From positions 123,019 through 187,018 of the forward strand of contig NZ_CXSU01000005.1 of the NCBI RefSeq assembly GCF_001403795.1: DNA of 64,000 bases, written 5' to 3'. The stretch comes from Jannaschia donghaensis. Its GTDB lineage: Bacteria; Pseudomonadota; Alphaproteobacteria; Rhodobacterales; Rhodobacteraceae. Every line of letters starts with the position of its first letter. The stretch's first letter is position 1. Shown here piece after piece: positions 1-7,342 of the stretch. Under the pieces are notes generated by a model, which did not search any database, had not been told where the DNA came from, and worked only from the letters and a program-made list of their open reading frames with translations. The position numbers and the translations under genes are program-made.

Positions 1-2
1 TC

Positions 3-224
3 ACCGGGTTCTCAGGCCGGTTCAAAACGTCCTCGCTGTTCTATCCAACCGCCGAGGGATGGGAAAAAATTCCGCGCAGCTGGATGATGGCGTCGCTGCT
101 GGTGGGGGTCGCCATGATGACCTCTGTCATGGTGGAGTTGATCGGGCGGCAGATCGCCGTCATGGCCGGGCGGCGCGACGATTTGATGGAAATCCCCGAA
201 ACGTCCACCGTGGGAGCCGAATAG
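3..224 (+). CDS. TRAP transporter small permease (DctQ family), C-terminal part
   Basis: The window opens inside this gene; the open frame runs from base 3 to a TAG at 222-224. The visible 73 residues include one hydrophobic helix (SWMMASLLVGVAMMTSVMVE) followed by a basic and then acidic tail, as in the last transmembrane helix and cytoplasmic tail of DctQ small permeases. The call rests mainly on position: it ends 14 bases before a DctM large permease, the standard order of TRAP operons. DctQ proteins are inner-membrane partners that hold the large permease and help it accept substrate from the binding protein. The N-terminal part lies outside the window. Confidence 0.75.
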   Translation, partial: TGFSGRFKTSSLFYPTAEGWEKIPRSWMMASLLVGVAMMTSVMVELIGRQIAVMAGRRDDLMEIPETSTVGAE

Positions 225-238
225 ATGCCTTTGCCGCA

Positions 239-1531
239 ATGCTAGTCTGGTTCCTGCCGCTTTTCCTTGTCTTGTTGATGATCGGCCTGCCGGTGTTCTT
301 CGCCCTGCTGGCGGCCCCTGGTTTCCTGTTGTGGGCCAACGGGCAGGAGAAGGACCTCGTCTTGCTCTATCGCAACACTTACAACGGGATGGACAGTTTT
401 CCGCTGATGGCGATCCCGTTCTTCATGCTGGCCGGAGAGATGATGAATCGCGGCGGCATCACTATGCGGCTGGTCGAATTCAGTCAGGCACTCGTCGGGC
501 ACTTCCGGGCCGGGTTGGCCCAGGTCAACATCCTGTCGTCGATGCTGTTCGCCGGGCTGTCGGGGTCGGCCGTCGCCGACACCTCGGCGTTGGGGTCGAT
601 GCTGATCCCGGCGATGGAGAAGGAAGGCTACACCCGCAAGTTCGCCGCCGCCGTCACCGCCGCATCGAGTGTGATCGGGCCGATCATTCCGCCGTCGGGC
701 ATCATGATCATCTATGCCTATGTGATGGAGCAGTCGGTCGCCGCATTGTTCCTGGCGGGGATCGTGCCAGGCGTTCTGGTGGGCGCGGGGCTGATGACTG
801 TGACGAATGTCATGGCGCGGCGCAATCCGGACGGCTTTCCGGGCCTGAAGCGGCGCGCGACATGGCCCGAAAAGGGGCGGGCATCGCTCAAGGCGTTTTT
901 CCCGCTGCTCACGCCGGTCATCATTTTGGGCGGGATCCTGGGCGGGGTGTTCACCCCGACGGAAGCCAGCGCCGTGGCGGTGGCCTATGCCGCCGTCGTG
1001 TCGTTGTTCATTCTGCGGGAAATGTCGTGGCGCGACCTGCCGGACGTTCTGGGCAAGGCGGCGCTCATCTCCTCGGTCGTTCTGTTACTGGTGGGGGCGG
1101 CGCTGGCGTTCAAGACGGTCGTCGCCCTGTCCCACGCGCCCGAGGCGCTGGCAGAGCTGATCCTGTCGCTGTCGGCCAATCCGCTGGTGCTGCTGTTGCT
1201 GATCAACCTGTTGCTGTTCATCGTGGGCATGTTTCTGGACGCGGGCCCTGCGATCATCATTCTGGGTCCGATCCTGGGGCCGATCTTCACCTCGCTCGGT
1301 GTCGATCCGGTGCATTTCGCGATCATCATGTCCGTCAACCTGACCGTCGGGCTGGCGACGCCGCCCATGGGGCTTGTGCTGTTCGTGGCGTCGTCCGTTT
1401 CGGGCGAGCGGGTGGAGACGATCGCGCGTGCGATCCTGCCGTTCCTGGCGGTCGAAGTCTTCGTCATCGGCCTGATCACCTACATCCCGGCCATTTCGCT
1501 GGCCGTGCCGCGCTTCTTCGGCTTTTTATGA
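239..1531 (+). CDS. TRAP transporter large permease (DctM family)
   Basis: 430-residue inner-membrane protein, the usual DctM size, with about a dozen hydrophobic segments over its whole length. It has the family signatures GLSGSAVADTSALG (about residues 106-119) and IGPIIPPSGIMIIYA (about 146-160), and a repeat of this pattern in the second half (GLATPPMGLVLFV). The large permease forms the sodium-coupled channel of a TRAP importer for an organic acid or similar anionic solute. I chose the ATG at 239 because it follows the small-permease stop by 14 bases and begins directly with the first helix; the frame is open further upstream but only inside the dctQ reading frame. Next to a sulfoquinovose-like catabolic operon, it may import that sulfosugar or a related sulfonate; this is inference from proximity. 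Confidence 0.93.
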   Translation: MLVWFLPLFLVLLMIGLPVFFALLAAPGFLLWANGQEKDLVLLYRNTYNGMDSFPLMAIPFFMLAGEMMNRGGITMRLVEFSQALVGHFRAGLAQVNILSSMLFAGLSGSAVADTSALGSMLIPAMEKEGYTRKFAAAVTAASSVIGPIIPPSGIMIIYAYVMEQSVAALFLAGIVPGVLVGAGLMTVTNVMARRNPDGFPGLKRRATWPEKGRASLKAFFPLLTPVIILGGILGGVFTPTEASAVAVAYAAVVSLFILREMSWRDLPDVLGKAALISSVVLLLVGAALAFKTVVALSHAPEALAELILSLSANPLVLLLLINLLLFIVGMFLDAGPAIIILGPILGPIFTSLGVDPVHFAIIMSVNLTVGLATPPMGLVLFVASSVSGERVETIARAILPFLAVEVFVIGLITYIPAISLAVPRFFGFL

Positions 1532-1560
1532 TTTACCGGTCCAACAGGGAGAGAGACCAA

Positions 1561-2628
1561 ATGAAACTGAGCAACATCCTCAAGGCGGGCGCATTGGCCG
1601 CGGTCACCGCGCTGCCGTCCATGGCAATGGCCGACGCCCATGCCATGAACATCCGCGCCACCGCCAATTCCAACGAAAACGATGAGGACTACGACGGTCT
1701 GGTCGTCTTCAAGAACTACGTCGAAGCCGCCAGCAACGGCGCGATCACGGTCGAGCTTTTCATCGGAACGCAGCTGTGCGGCGCGCCGGACGAATGTATT
1801 CAGGGGGTCGCCGACGGCACGATCGACGTTTATATTTCGACGTCTTCGGGTTTGGCGAACATCGTCCCGTCCGTCCAGATTTTCGATCTGCCCTATTTGA
1901 TGTCCGATGACCGGATCGCGGAAGAAGTGTTGACCTCGACCGATCTGACCCAGGATCTGCGCAGCAAGATTCTTGCCGATACCGGGGACACGGTGCGTCT
2001 GATGACGATCGGCAACACCGGTGGCTGGCGGAACTTTGCCAACACGCAACGCCGCATCGCCGAGCCGGGCGACATGGAGGGCCTGAAGATCCGCACGGTG
2101 GTCGCCGACCTGCCCCAGGAACTGGTCCGCGCGCTGGGCGCGTCGCCGACGCCGATCCCGTGGCCCGAATTGTTCACCTCGCTCCAGACTGGCGTGGTCG
2201 AAGGGTCGAAGAACGGCATCACCGATATCATGGGCATGAAGTTCCCCGACGCGGGCCTGCAGTATATGACGCTGGATGGGCACGCCTATATGGCGGCGCT
2301 CTGGATCATGAACAACGAGAAGTTTCAGTCGATGGACGATGACATGAAACGCGTCATCGTGGACGGTTTTGCGGCGCTGCAGCAGGCGACCTTCGCCAGC
2401 CCCAAGCGCAAGTCCATCGCCGCCTACGAGGAATTCGTGTCCGGCGGCGGCGACCTTTACGTGCCCACGCCCGAGCAGAAGACGGCGTTCCAGGAAGCGG
2501 CGGCCCCAGTCTACGACTGGTTCGCGTCGAACGTGGACGGCGGTGAGGAAATGCTCGCCAATTTCCGCGCCGCCATTGCCTCGGCCGAGGAATCGGTGGG
2601 CGCGCGCCGCGACGCCGACCTGAACTGA
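1561..2628 (+). CDS. TRAP transporter substrate-binding protein (DctP family)
   Basis: 355-residue periplasmic solute receptor of a TRAP transporter. A Sec signal peptide occupies about residues 1-24 (cut near AMA/DAHA). The mature part has the DctP pattern: GDMEGLKIRT with the substrate-contacting arginine near residue 179, then FTSLQTGVVEGSKNG. It starts 29 bases after the large permease, with a purine-rich stretch (AGGGAGAGA) ahead of the ATG, and ends at a hairpin terminator, so dctQ-dctM-dctP form one transcription unit. Family members bind carboxylates, sulfonates and ectoines; the sequence alone does not fix the ligand. The nearby sulfosugar genes suggest a sulfonated ligand. Confidence 0.93.
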   Translation: MKLSNILKAGALAAVTALPSMAMADAHAMNIRATANSNENDEDYDGLVVFKNYVEAASNGAITVELFIGTQLCGAPDECIQGVADGTIDVYISTSSGLANIVPSVQIFDLPYLMSDDRIAEEVLTSTDLTQDLRSKILADTGDTVRLMTIGNTGGWRNFANTQRRIAEPGDMEGLKIRTVVADLPQELVRALGASPTPIPWPELFTSLQTGVVEGSKNGITDIMGMKFPDAGLQYMTLDGHAYMAALWIMNNEKFQSMDDDMKRVIVDGFAALQQATFASPKRKSIAAYEEFVSGGGDLYVPTPEQKTAFQEAAAPVYDWFASNVDGGEEMLANFRAAIASAEESVGARRDADLN

Positions 2629-2633
2629 TGACA

Positions 2634-2666
2634 GGCGGGGGCATCCGATCGGGCGTCCCCGCCCTT
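2634..2666. terminator. Hairpin between TRAP operon and truncated potassium-transporter gene
   Basis: GGCGGGG at 2634-2640 pairs with CCCCGCC at 2657-2663, followed by CTTAC. It lies between two converging genes and could end transcription of both. The T tract is short, so it is a weaker intrinsic terminator on the + strand. Confidence 0.55.
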
Positions 2667-3714
2667 ACGACACCGGCAGCGTGGTTTCGTCCGTATCGGG
2701 CGGTCCGATGAAGCGCGCCGCCAGCAGCCAGGCCAGCGTGAGCGGGCCGATCCGACCGAGAAACATGAGCAAACACAGTATCGCCCGTTCCGTGCCCGAC
2801 GCCGCCTGCGTGACCCCGGACGTCAGACCGACGGTGCCAAAGGCGGAGGATGCCTCGAACAGGGTGTCGGCAAAGGTATGATCGCCCAATCCCCAGATCA
2901 CCAGTGTGGCCACGAAGACCAGGACCAGTGCCACGCCGACCAACTGCGCGATGCGCAGCAGGCTTTGTGCGGGAATGCGCCATTTGCCCGCGTGCAGCGG
3001 CCCGCCGCGCCGCGCCGAGATGCCGATTGCCACGATCAGCAGCAGGACGGTCCCGACCTTGAGCCCGCCCCCCGTGGACGTGGCCCCGGCCCCGATCAGC
3101 ATCAGGACAATGGTCAGCGCCTGTCCGCCCCCGGTCAGCCCATCGACGCCGACACCGTCGAACCCGGCGGTGCGCGGCGTCAGCGCCTGGAACAAAGGCA
3201 GCCCTGCTCGCGCGCCCTCGCGGTGGGTGCCCAGCGTGCGGGGGTTGGACCACTCGATCAGGGCGAAGCCTGCCCAGCCCAGCACGATAAGCAGGGCCGT
3301 GCCGACCAGGACCACGCGGGTGTGAAGGTGCAGTGCATCGCGCCCCAGGATGCGGCCACGCAGGTTGGAAATCGCCGCAAAGCACAGGCCGCCGACCACG
3401 AACAGAGCCGCCGTGACGACAAGCAGCGCCGCCGGGGCCCCCGCGACACCGCCGATGATTGTAAAACCCGCATTGTTGAAGGCGGAACCGGACTGGAAAA
3501 CCGCGTGCCACAGCCCGGCCCAGCCGCTGTCGCGCATCAGCCCCGGAGCGAGGGCCAGAACGCCGAGCGCCTGCACCGATCCGGCGAATGCCAAAACGCG
3601 CAGCGCGAGCGACAATGGCGTGTTGCCGGCCAAAACCGGCAGGTCGGCGCGAAACAAGCTGCTGTTTGCGCCGCCGTTGAGAAGGCCGAGCGCCAGAACA
3701 CCGAAGGTGATCAA
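2665..3714 (-). pseudogene. N-terminally truncated TrkH/KtrB-type potassium transporter
   Basis: The 349-residue product is membrane protein throughout and matches the KtrB/TrkH family from the second half of repeat one onward. The second, third and fourth pore loops are visible: SAFNNAGF, TPRTAGFDGV and SAFGTVGLTSG. The first pore loop and its two flanking helices (about 100 residues) are missing. The homologous frame starts at LGLITFG, the point where full-length proteins read G-L-G-F-M-T-F-G, and is cut by an in-frame TAG at 3727-3729, which is the stop codon of the neighbouring SEL1 gene. The only near start is a TTG at 3714 without a clear ribosome binding site. A channel with three of four filter segments should not conduct, so I read this as a decaying remnant left by a deletion or rearrangement. 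Confidence 0.8.
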
Positions 3715-3726
3715 GCCCAGGTCATC

Positions 3727-4194
3727 CTAGCGGAATGGATACATCCAGACGCGGTAGTCGGCGATCAACTCGTGCGCCTTGGCGATCTGGTCGGACGACA
3801 TCTTGCGGATCACCTCCTCCTGGCTGATCGCGGCGTCCGGGTCGCCGCCGATCGCGCTAAGCGCGTACCACATATAGGCGCGGATCAGGTCCGGGGCGGG
3901 CATGCCCAGGCCGACTTCGTAGTACCAGCCGACGCCGGACTGCGCGCCGGGGTGCCCCTTCATCGCGCTGCGCAGGTACCAGTCGAAGGCGCGCACGGGG
4001 TCACGCTCGACCCCCAGGCCAAGGGCGTACATCACACCGATCAATTCCTCGGCCTCGGCGTTGCCGGAGCGGGCGGCGGGGGCAAGGGCGGCGCGCGCGG
4101 CGACGTAATCGCCGGCGTCCATCAGGTCGCGCGCCTTTTCCAGATCGGCCGCGGCGGGCGTTGCAAGGCACAGCAGCAGGGCAAGGGTCTTCAT
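3727..4194 (-). CDS. SEL1-like repeat (TPR-like) exported protein
   Basis: 155 residues with a signal peptide (MKTLALLLCLATPAAA, then DLEKARDLM). The body contains SEL1 repeats: NAEAEELIGVMYALGLGVE with RAFDWYLRSAMKGHPGAQ, then GVGWYYEVGLGM with RAYMWYALSAIGGDPDA. Such helical repeats act as protein-protein adaptors, here probably in the periplasm. The ATG at 4194 has a good ribosome site (AAGGAGA, spacing 5). Its start faces the di-heme cytochrome gene, so the two divergent genes share almost no spacer. Downstream it abuts the truncated potassium-transporter frame. Function unknown. Confidence 0.85.
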   Translation of the reverse strand: MKTLALLLCLATPAAADLEKARDLMDAGDYVAARAALAPAARSGNAEAEELIGVMYALGLGVERDPVRAFDWYLRSAMKGHPGAQSGVGWYYEVGLGMPAPDLIRAYMWYALSAIGGDPDAAISQEEVIRKMSSDQIAKAHELIADYRVWMYPFR

Positions 4195-4215
4195 CGCATT
4201 CTCCTTGCCGCCACC

Positions 4216-5478
4216 TTGGCCGTGGCGGCGGGTGCTGCCAAGGCACAAGAGGTGCCGTTCCACCCCTACGAGGAGGCCCGTGCAGCAGTTGGCCAACTGC
4301 TGTTCTATGACCCGATCCTGTCGGGCAACCGCAACATCAGCTGCGCGACCTGTCACCACCACGACACCTTTTCCGCCGATGGTGTGTCGCTGGGCATCGG
4401 CGAGGGGGGCGTGGGCATCGGGCCGAAACGGCGCGTGGTCGAGGGGGGCATCGTCAAGCGCGTGCCGCGCAACGCACAGGGTCTGTGGAATGTGGGGGCG
4501 GTCGAATTCACGACGTTCTTTCACGACGGGCGGGTGTCGTTGTCCGACGACTACGGCACCGGCTACGACAGTCCGGCGGAAGAATGGCTGCCAAAAGATC
4601 TGCCCAATCTGCTGGCGGTGCAGGCCCTTTTCCCGCTGACCGCGCAGTTCGAAATGGCGGGCAACGTGGGCGAGAACGAGGTCATTGGCGCGGTCAGCGA
4701 CCGCATCGACCGGGGCTGGCCGATCCTGGCCAAACGGGTGCGGGGGGTGCCGGCCTATGCCGAGGCTTTGACGGCGGCCTTTGGATTGGAACATTCGGAA
4801 GACATCGGCATCGCGCATATTGCTATCGCGCTGGCCGATTTCATGAACTCCGAATGGCGCAGTCTGGATGCGCCCTACGACGCGTGGCGCGCCGGGACGG
4901 GCGATCTGACGCCTGCGCAACACCGTGGGCGCGACCTGTTCTTTGGCAAGGGCGATTGCGCCTCGTGCCATGCCGGCCCGCTGTTCACCGACCACGATTT
5001 CCATGCCATCGCCCTGCCGCCCTTCGGGCCGGGCCGCACCCGGCGGTGGGACCCTGTGCCGCGTGACGTGGGCCGCATGGCGGAAACGGACGATCTGGCC
5101 GATGCCTACCGCTTTCGTACGCCGTCTTTGCGCAATGTGACGCTGACCGCGCCCTACGGTCATAACGGGGCCTATCCCACGCTGGCGGGCATCATTCGGC
5201 ACCACGCTGACCCGGCGCGCGGGTTGCGGGACTGGCAGCCGACCCTTGCGAACCTGCCCCACGCGCCCTGGCTGTCCGAGATCGACTTCGTGATCCGGTC
5301 GGACGCGCGGGAGATGGCGCGGGTTGCGATGCATTCGGACATTCAGCCCGTTGATCTTTCGGAAACGGAGATCGCCGATCTGGTCGCCTTTCTCGGGGCG
5401 TTGGAGGGGACGAAAAGCAAATACGGCCGTCTTGGCGTGCCGGATGCCGTTCCGTCGGGTTTGGCGGTAGATCGATGA
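4216..5478 (+). CDS. Di-heme cytochrome c peroxidase / MauG-like protein
   Basis: About 420 residues, periplasmic, with two heme-binding motifs: CATCH near residue 43 and CASCH near residue 248, the layout of bacterial di-heme peroxidases (CcpA) and MauG enzymes. The C-terminal half has RFRTPSLRNVTLTAPYGHNG, a family signature. These proteins reduce hydrogen peroxide or carry out radical oxidation of protein partners. The start is uncertain: the hydrophobic export segment reads back through ILLAATLAVAAGAAKAQ, but the only ordinary start codon is a TTG at 4216, which clips that segment; an ATT at 4198, about ten bases after AAGGG, would give a better signal peptide. Its stop overlaps the next gene start (ATGA, 5475-5478), so it is translationally coupled to a sugar kinase, an unusual pairing. 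Confidence 0.85.
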   Translation: MAVAAGAAKAQEVPFHPYEEARAAVGQLLFYDPILSGNRNISCATCHHHDTFSADGVSLGIGEGGVGIGPKRRVVEGGIVKRVPRNAQGLWNVGAVEFTTFFHDGRVSLSDDYGTGYDSPAEEWLPKDLPNLLAVQALFPLTAQFEMAGNVGENEVIGAVSDRIDRGWPILAKRVRGVPAYAEALTAAFGLEHSEDIGIAHIAIALADFMNSEWRSLDAPYDAWRAGTGDLTPAQHRGRDLFFGKGDCASCHAGPLFTDHDFHAIALPPFGPGRTRRWDPVPRDVGRMAETDDLADAYRFRTPSLRNVTLTAPYGHNGAYPTLAGIIRHHADPARGLRDWQPTLANLPHAPWLSEIDFVIRSDAREMARVAMHSDIQPVDLSETEIADLVAFLGALEGTKSKYGRLGVPDAVPSGLAVDR

Positions 5479-6317
5479 CGCGCCTTCTGGTCTGTGGCAT
5501 CGCCGTGATGGATTACGTCCACCGGGTCGACGTGCTGCCGATGACCGAAGGGAAACACCGCAGTACATCGTTCGACCGGATCGGCGGCGGCTGCGCTGCG
5601 AATGCCGCCGTCGGGGCCGCGCGGCTGGGGGCGCATGTCACCCTGATGGCGCGTCTGGGGATGGATACGACGGGGGACGAACTGGCCGCGATGTTGGCCG
5701 GTCGAGGCATCGAGACCGCTCTGACGCGGGGCGGCCGCACGCCGTTGTCGTCGATTCTGATCGATGGACGCGGAGAGCGGATGATCGTCAATTTCCCCGG
5801 TGCGAACCTGCCGACCGATCCGCCGCCCGTGCCGAATACCGACGTCGTCCTGTCCGATTGTCGTTGGCCCGAAGCCGCCGAGGCCGTGCTGCATGCGGCC
5901 AAGACCAACGGCATCCCCAGCGTTCTGGACGGCGAGAAATACACGCCGGCCCCCCTTGCCGCGCTGGCCGATCACGTGGTGTTCAGCGCACCCGGTCTGC
6001 GCGATTTCTCCGGCATAGACCAGCTGGACAAGGCGCTGGCCGATGCGTCCGTCCGCTTGCCTGGCCATGTGGCCGTGACCGACGGGCCGGACGGGGTGCG
6101 TTGGGGCGACGGGCTGCACGTGCCGGCCCCGCGCATCACGCCGGTGGACACGCTGGGGGCCGGTGACCTGTGGCACGGGGCCTTCGCCCTTGCGCTGGGG
6201 CAGGGTCGCGACCGGGTCGCCGCAAGCCGGTTCGCCAACGCCGCCGCCGCGTTGAAATGCACGCGCGCGGGCGGCTGGGATCATTATCCGACACTTCACG
6301 AACTGGAAACCGCATGA
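5475..6317 (+). CDS. PfkB-family kinase, probable 6-deoxy-6-sulfofructose kinase (YihV-like)
   Basis: 280 residues. The ribokinase/PfkB fold is shown by GGGCAANAAVGAARLGAHV near the N-terminus and DTLGAGDLWHGAF (about residues 225-237), where the last Asp of GAGD is the catalytic base. By recall it aligns over its length with E. coli YihV: CGIAVMDYVHRVDVLP, RGERMIVNFPG, DVVLSDCRWPEAAEAV, VLDGEKYTPAPL and ALKCTRAGG all have close counterparts. YihV phosphorylates 6-deoxy-6-sulfofructose with ATP. The gene overlaps the di-heme gene upstream and the aldolase gene downstream by four bases each. A general fructose or ribose kinase is the alternative, but the aldolase and isomerase partners favour sulfofructose. 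Confidence 0.8.
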   Translation: MTRLLVCGIAVMDYVHRVDVLPMTEGKHRSTSFDRIGGGCAANAAVGAARLGAHVTLMARLGMDTTGDELAAMLAGRGIETALTRGGRTPLSSILIDGRGERMIVNFPGANLPTDPPPVPNTDVVLSDCRWPEAAEAVLHAAKTNGIPSVLDGEKYTPAPLAALADHVVFSAPGLRDFSGIDQLDKALADASVRLPGHVAVTDGPDGVRWGDGLHVPAPRITPVDTLGAGDLWHGAFALALGQGRDRVAASRFANAAAALKCTRAGGWDHYPTLHELETA

Positions 6318-7342
6318 CGATCACCCTCACCCCCGGCAAACAGATGGGCTTTCGCCGCATGTCCGACGCCGCCGGGCGTTTCAAGATGACGGCCGTCGAT
6401 CAACGTCCCCCCATCAAGACGGCGGTCGAGGCGCATCGCGGCGGTCCACATTGGGAAGATGTGGCGCGGGTGAAGACCGAATTGCTGCGCGCGTTGCAGC
6501 CGTCGTCCACGGCCATGCTGATGGATCCGCACTATGCCATCCCCCATGGCTGGCAGGTATTCGACCCCGCGAAAGGCCTGATCGTGACGCTGGAGGATTC
6601 GCAGTTTCGCGACACCGGGCAGGGTCGGTTCAGCGCGGAAATCGACGATTGGTCGGTGGGAAAGATCAAGCGGATGGGCGGCGATGCGGTCAAGGTGCTG
6701 GCCTGGTACCGGCCCGACATTTCGGACGAAGTGCGCGCGGCGCAGCATGATTTCGTCAAGCGCACCGGAGAGGCCTGCGCGCGCTTCGACATCCCGTTCT
6801 TGTTCGAGCTGCTGGTCCATCCGATCGAGAGCGACGCCGAGCAGACCAGCGAATACACCGAGATGGCGACCAAACACGCCGATCACGTTCTGCAATCCGT
6901 CGATGCGTTTGCCGGCGCGGATTACGGTGTGGATGTCTTCAAACTGGAAAGCCCGGTTCCGGCCAAGGGCATCACAGGGGGCGATGCGCAGGTGCAGGCC
7001 TTGTTCGACGAGATAGGCAAACTGGCGGCGCGGCCGTGGGTGATGCTGTCGGCGGGCGCGGGCAAGCCGGACTTCAAGACGGTCCTGGAATACGCCTATG
7101 CCGCTGGGGCGTCGGGGTATCTGGCGGGCCGCGCGATCTGGCTGGATGCCTTTGCCGCCTATCCGGACTGGGAGGCTATGGCGGCAGGCCTGAGGCGCGA
7201 CTCGGTGCCCTACATGGAGGATCTGAACGCCCTGACCGATGCCCATGCGACGCCGTGGCACGAGCATGCCTGCTATGGCGGCAGGGGGCTCGATTTCATC
7301 GATCCGACCGCCGGCTTCCGGCAGGGTTACGGAGACATCTGA
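6314..7342 (+). CDS. LacD/YihT-type class I aldolase, probable sulfofructose-phosphate aldolase
   Basis: 342 residues of the tagatose-1,6-bisphosphate aldolase / YihT family. Landmarks are FKMTAVDQRPPI at the start of the barrel, VKVLAWYRPD, DVFKLESPVP with the probable Schiff-base Lys near residue 210, then RPWVMLSAG and AGASGYLAGRAIW. YihT splits 6-deoxy-6-sulfofructose 1-phosphate into dihydroxyacetone phosphate and 3-sulfolactaldehyde. The start ATG overlaps the kinase stop (ATGA), as expected for consecutive steps of one pathway. The alternative is a tagatose-1,6-bisphosphate aldolase, but no tagatose or galactose genes are nearby. Confidence 0.85.
   Translation: MTITLTPGKQMGFRRMSDAAGRFKMTAVDQRPPIKTAVEAHRGGPHWEDVARVKTELLRALQPSSTAMLMDPHYAIPHGWQVFDPAKGLIVTLEDSQFRDTGQGRFSAEIDDWSVGKIKRMGGDAVKVLAWYRPDISDEVRAAQHDFVKRTGEACARFDIPFLFELLVHPIESDAEQTSEYTEMATKHADHVLQSVDAFAGADYGVDVFKLESPVPAKGITGGDAQVQALFDEIGKLAARPWVMLSAGAGKPDFKTVLEYAYAAGASGYLAGRAIWLDAFAAYPDWEAMAAGLRRDSVPYMEDLNALTDAHATPWHEHACYGGRGLDFIDPTAGFRQGYGDI

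Noticed and set aside
2878-4215. Upstream extension of the di-heme cytochrome frame to 2878
   Set aside because: The extension is antisense to the potassium-transporter remnant and SEL1 gene and contains no family pattern; the protein family starts near the export signal.
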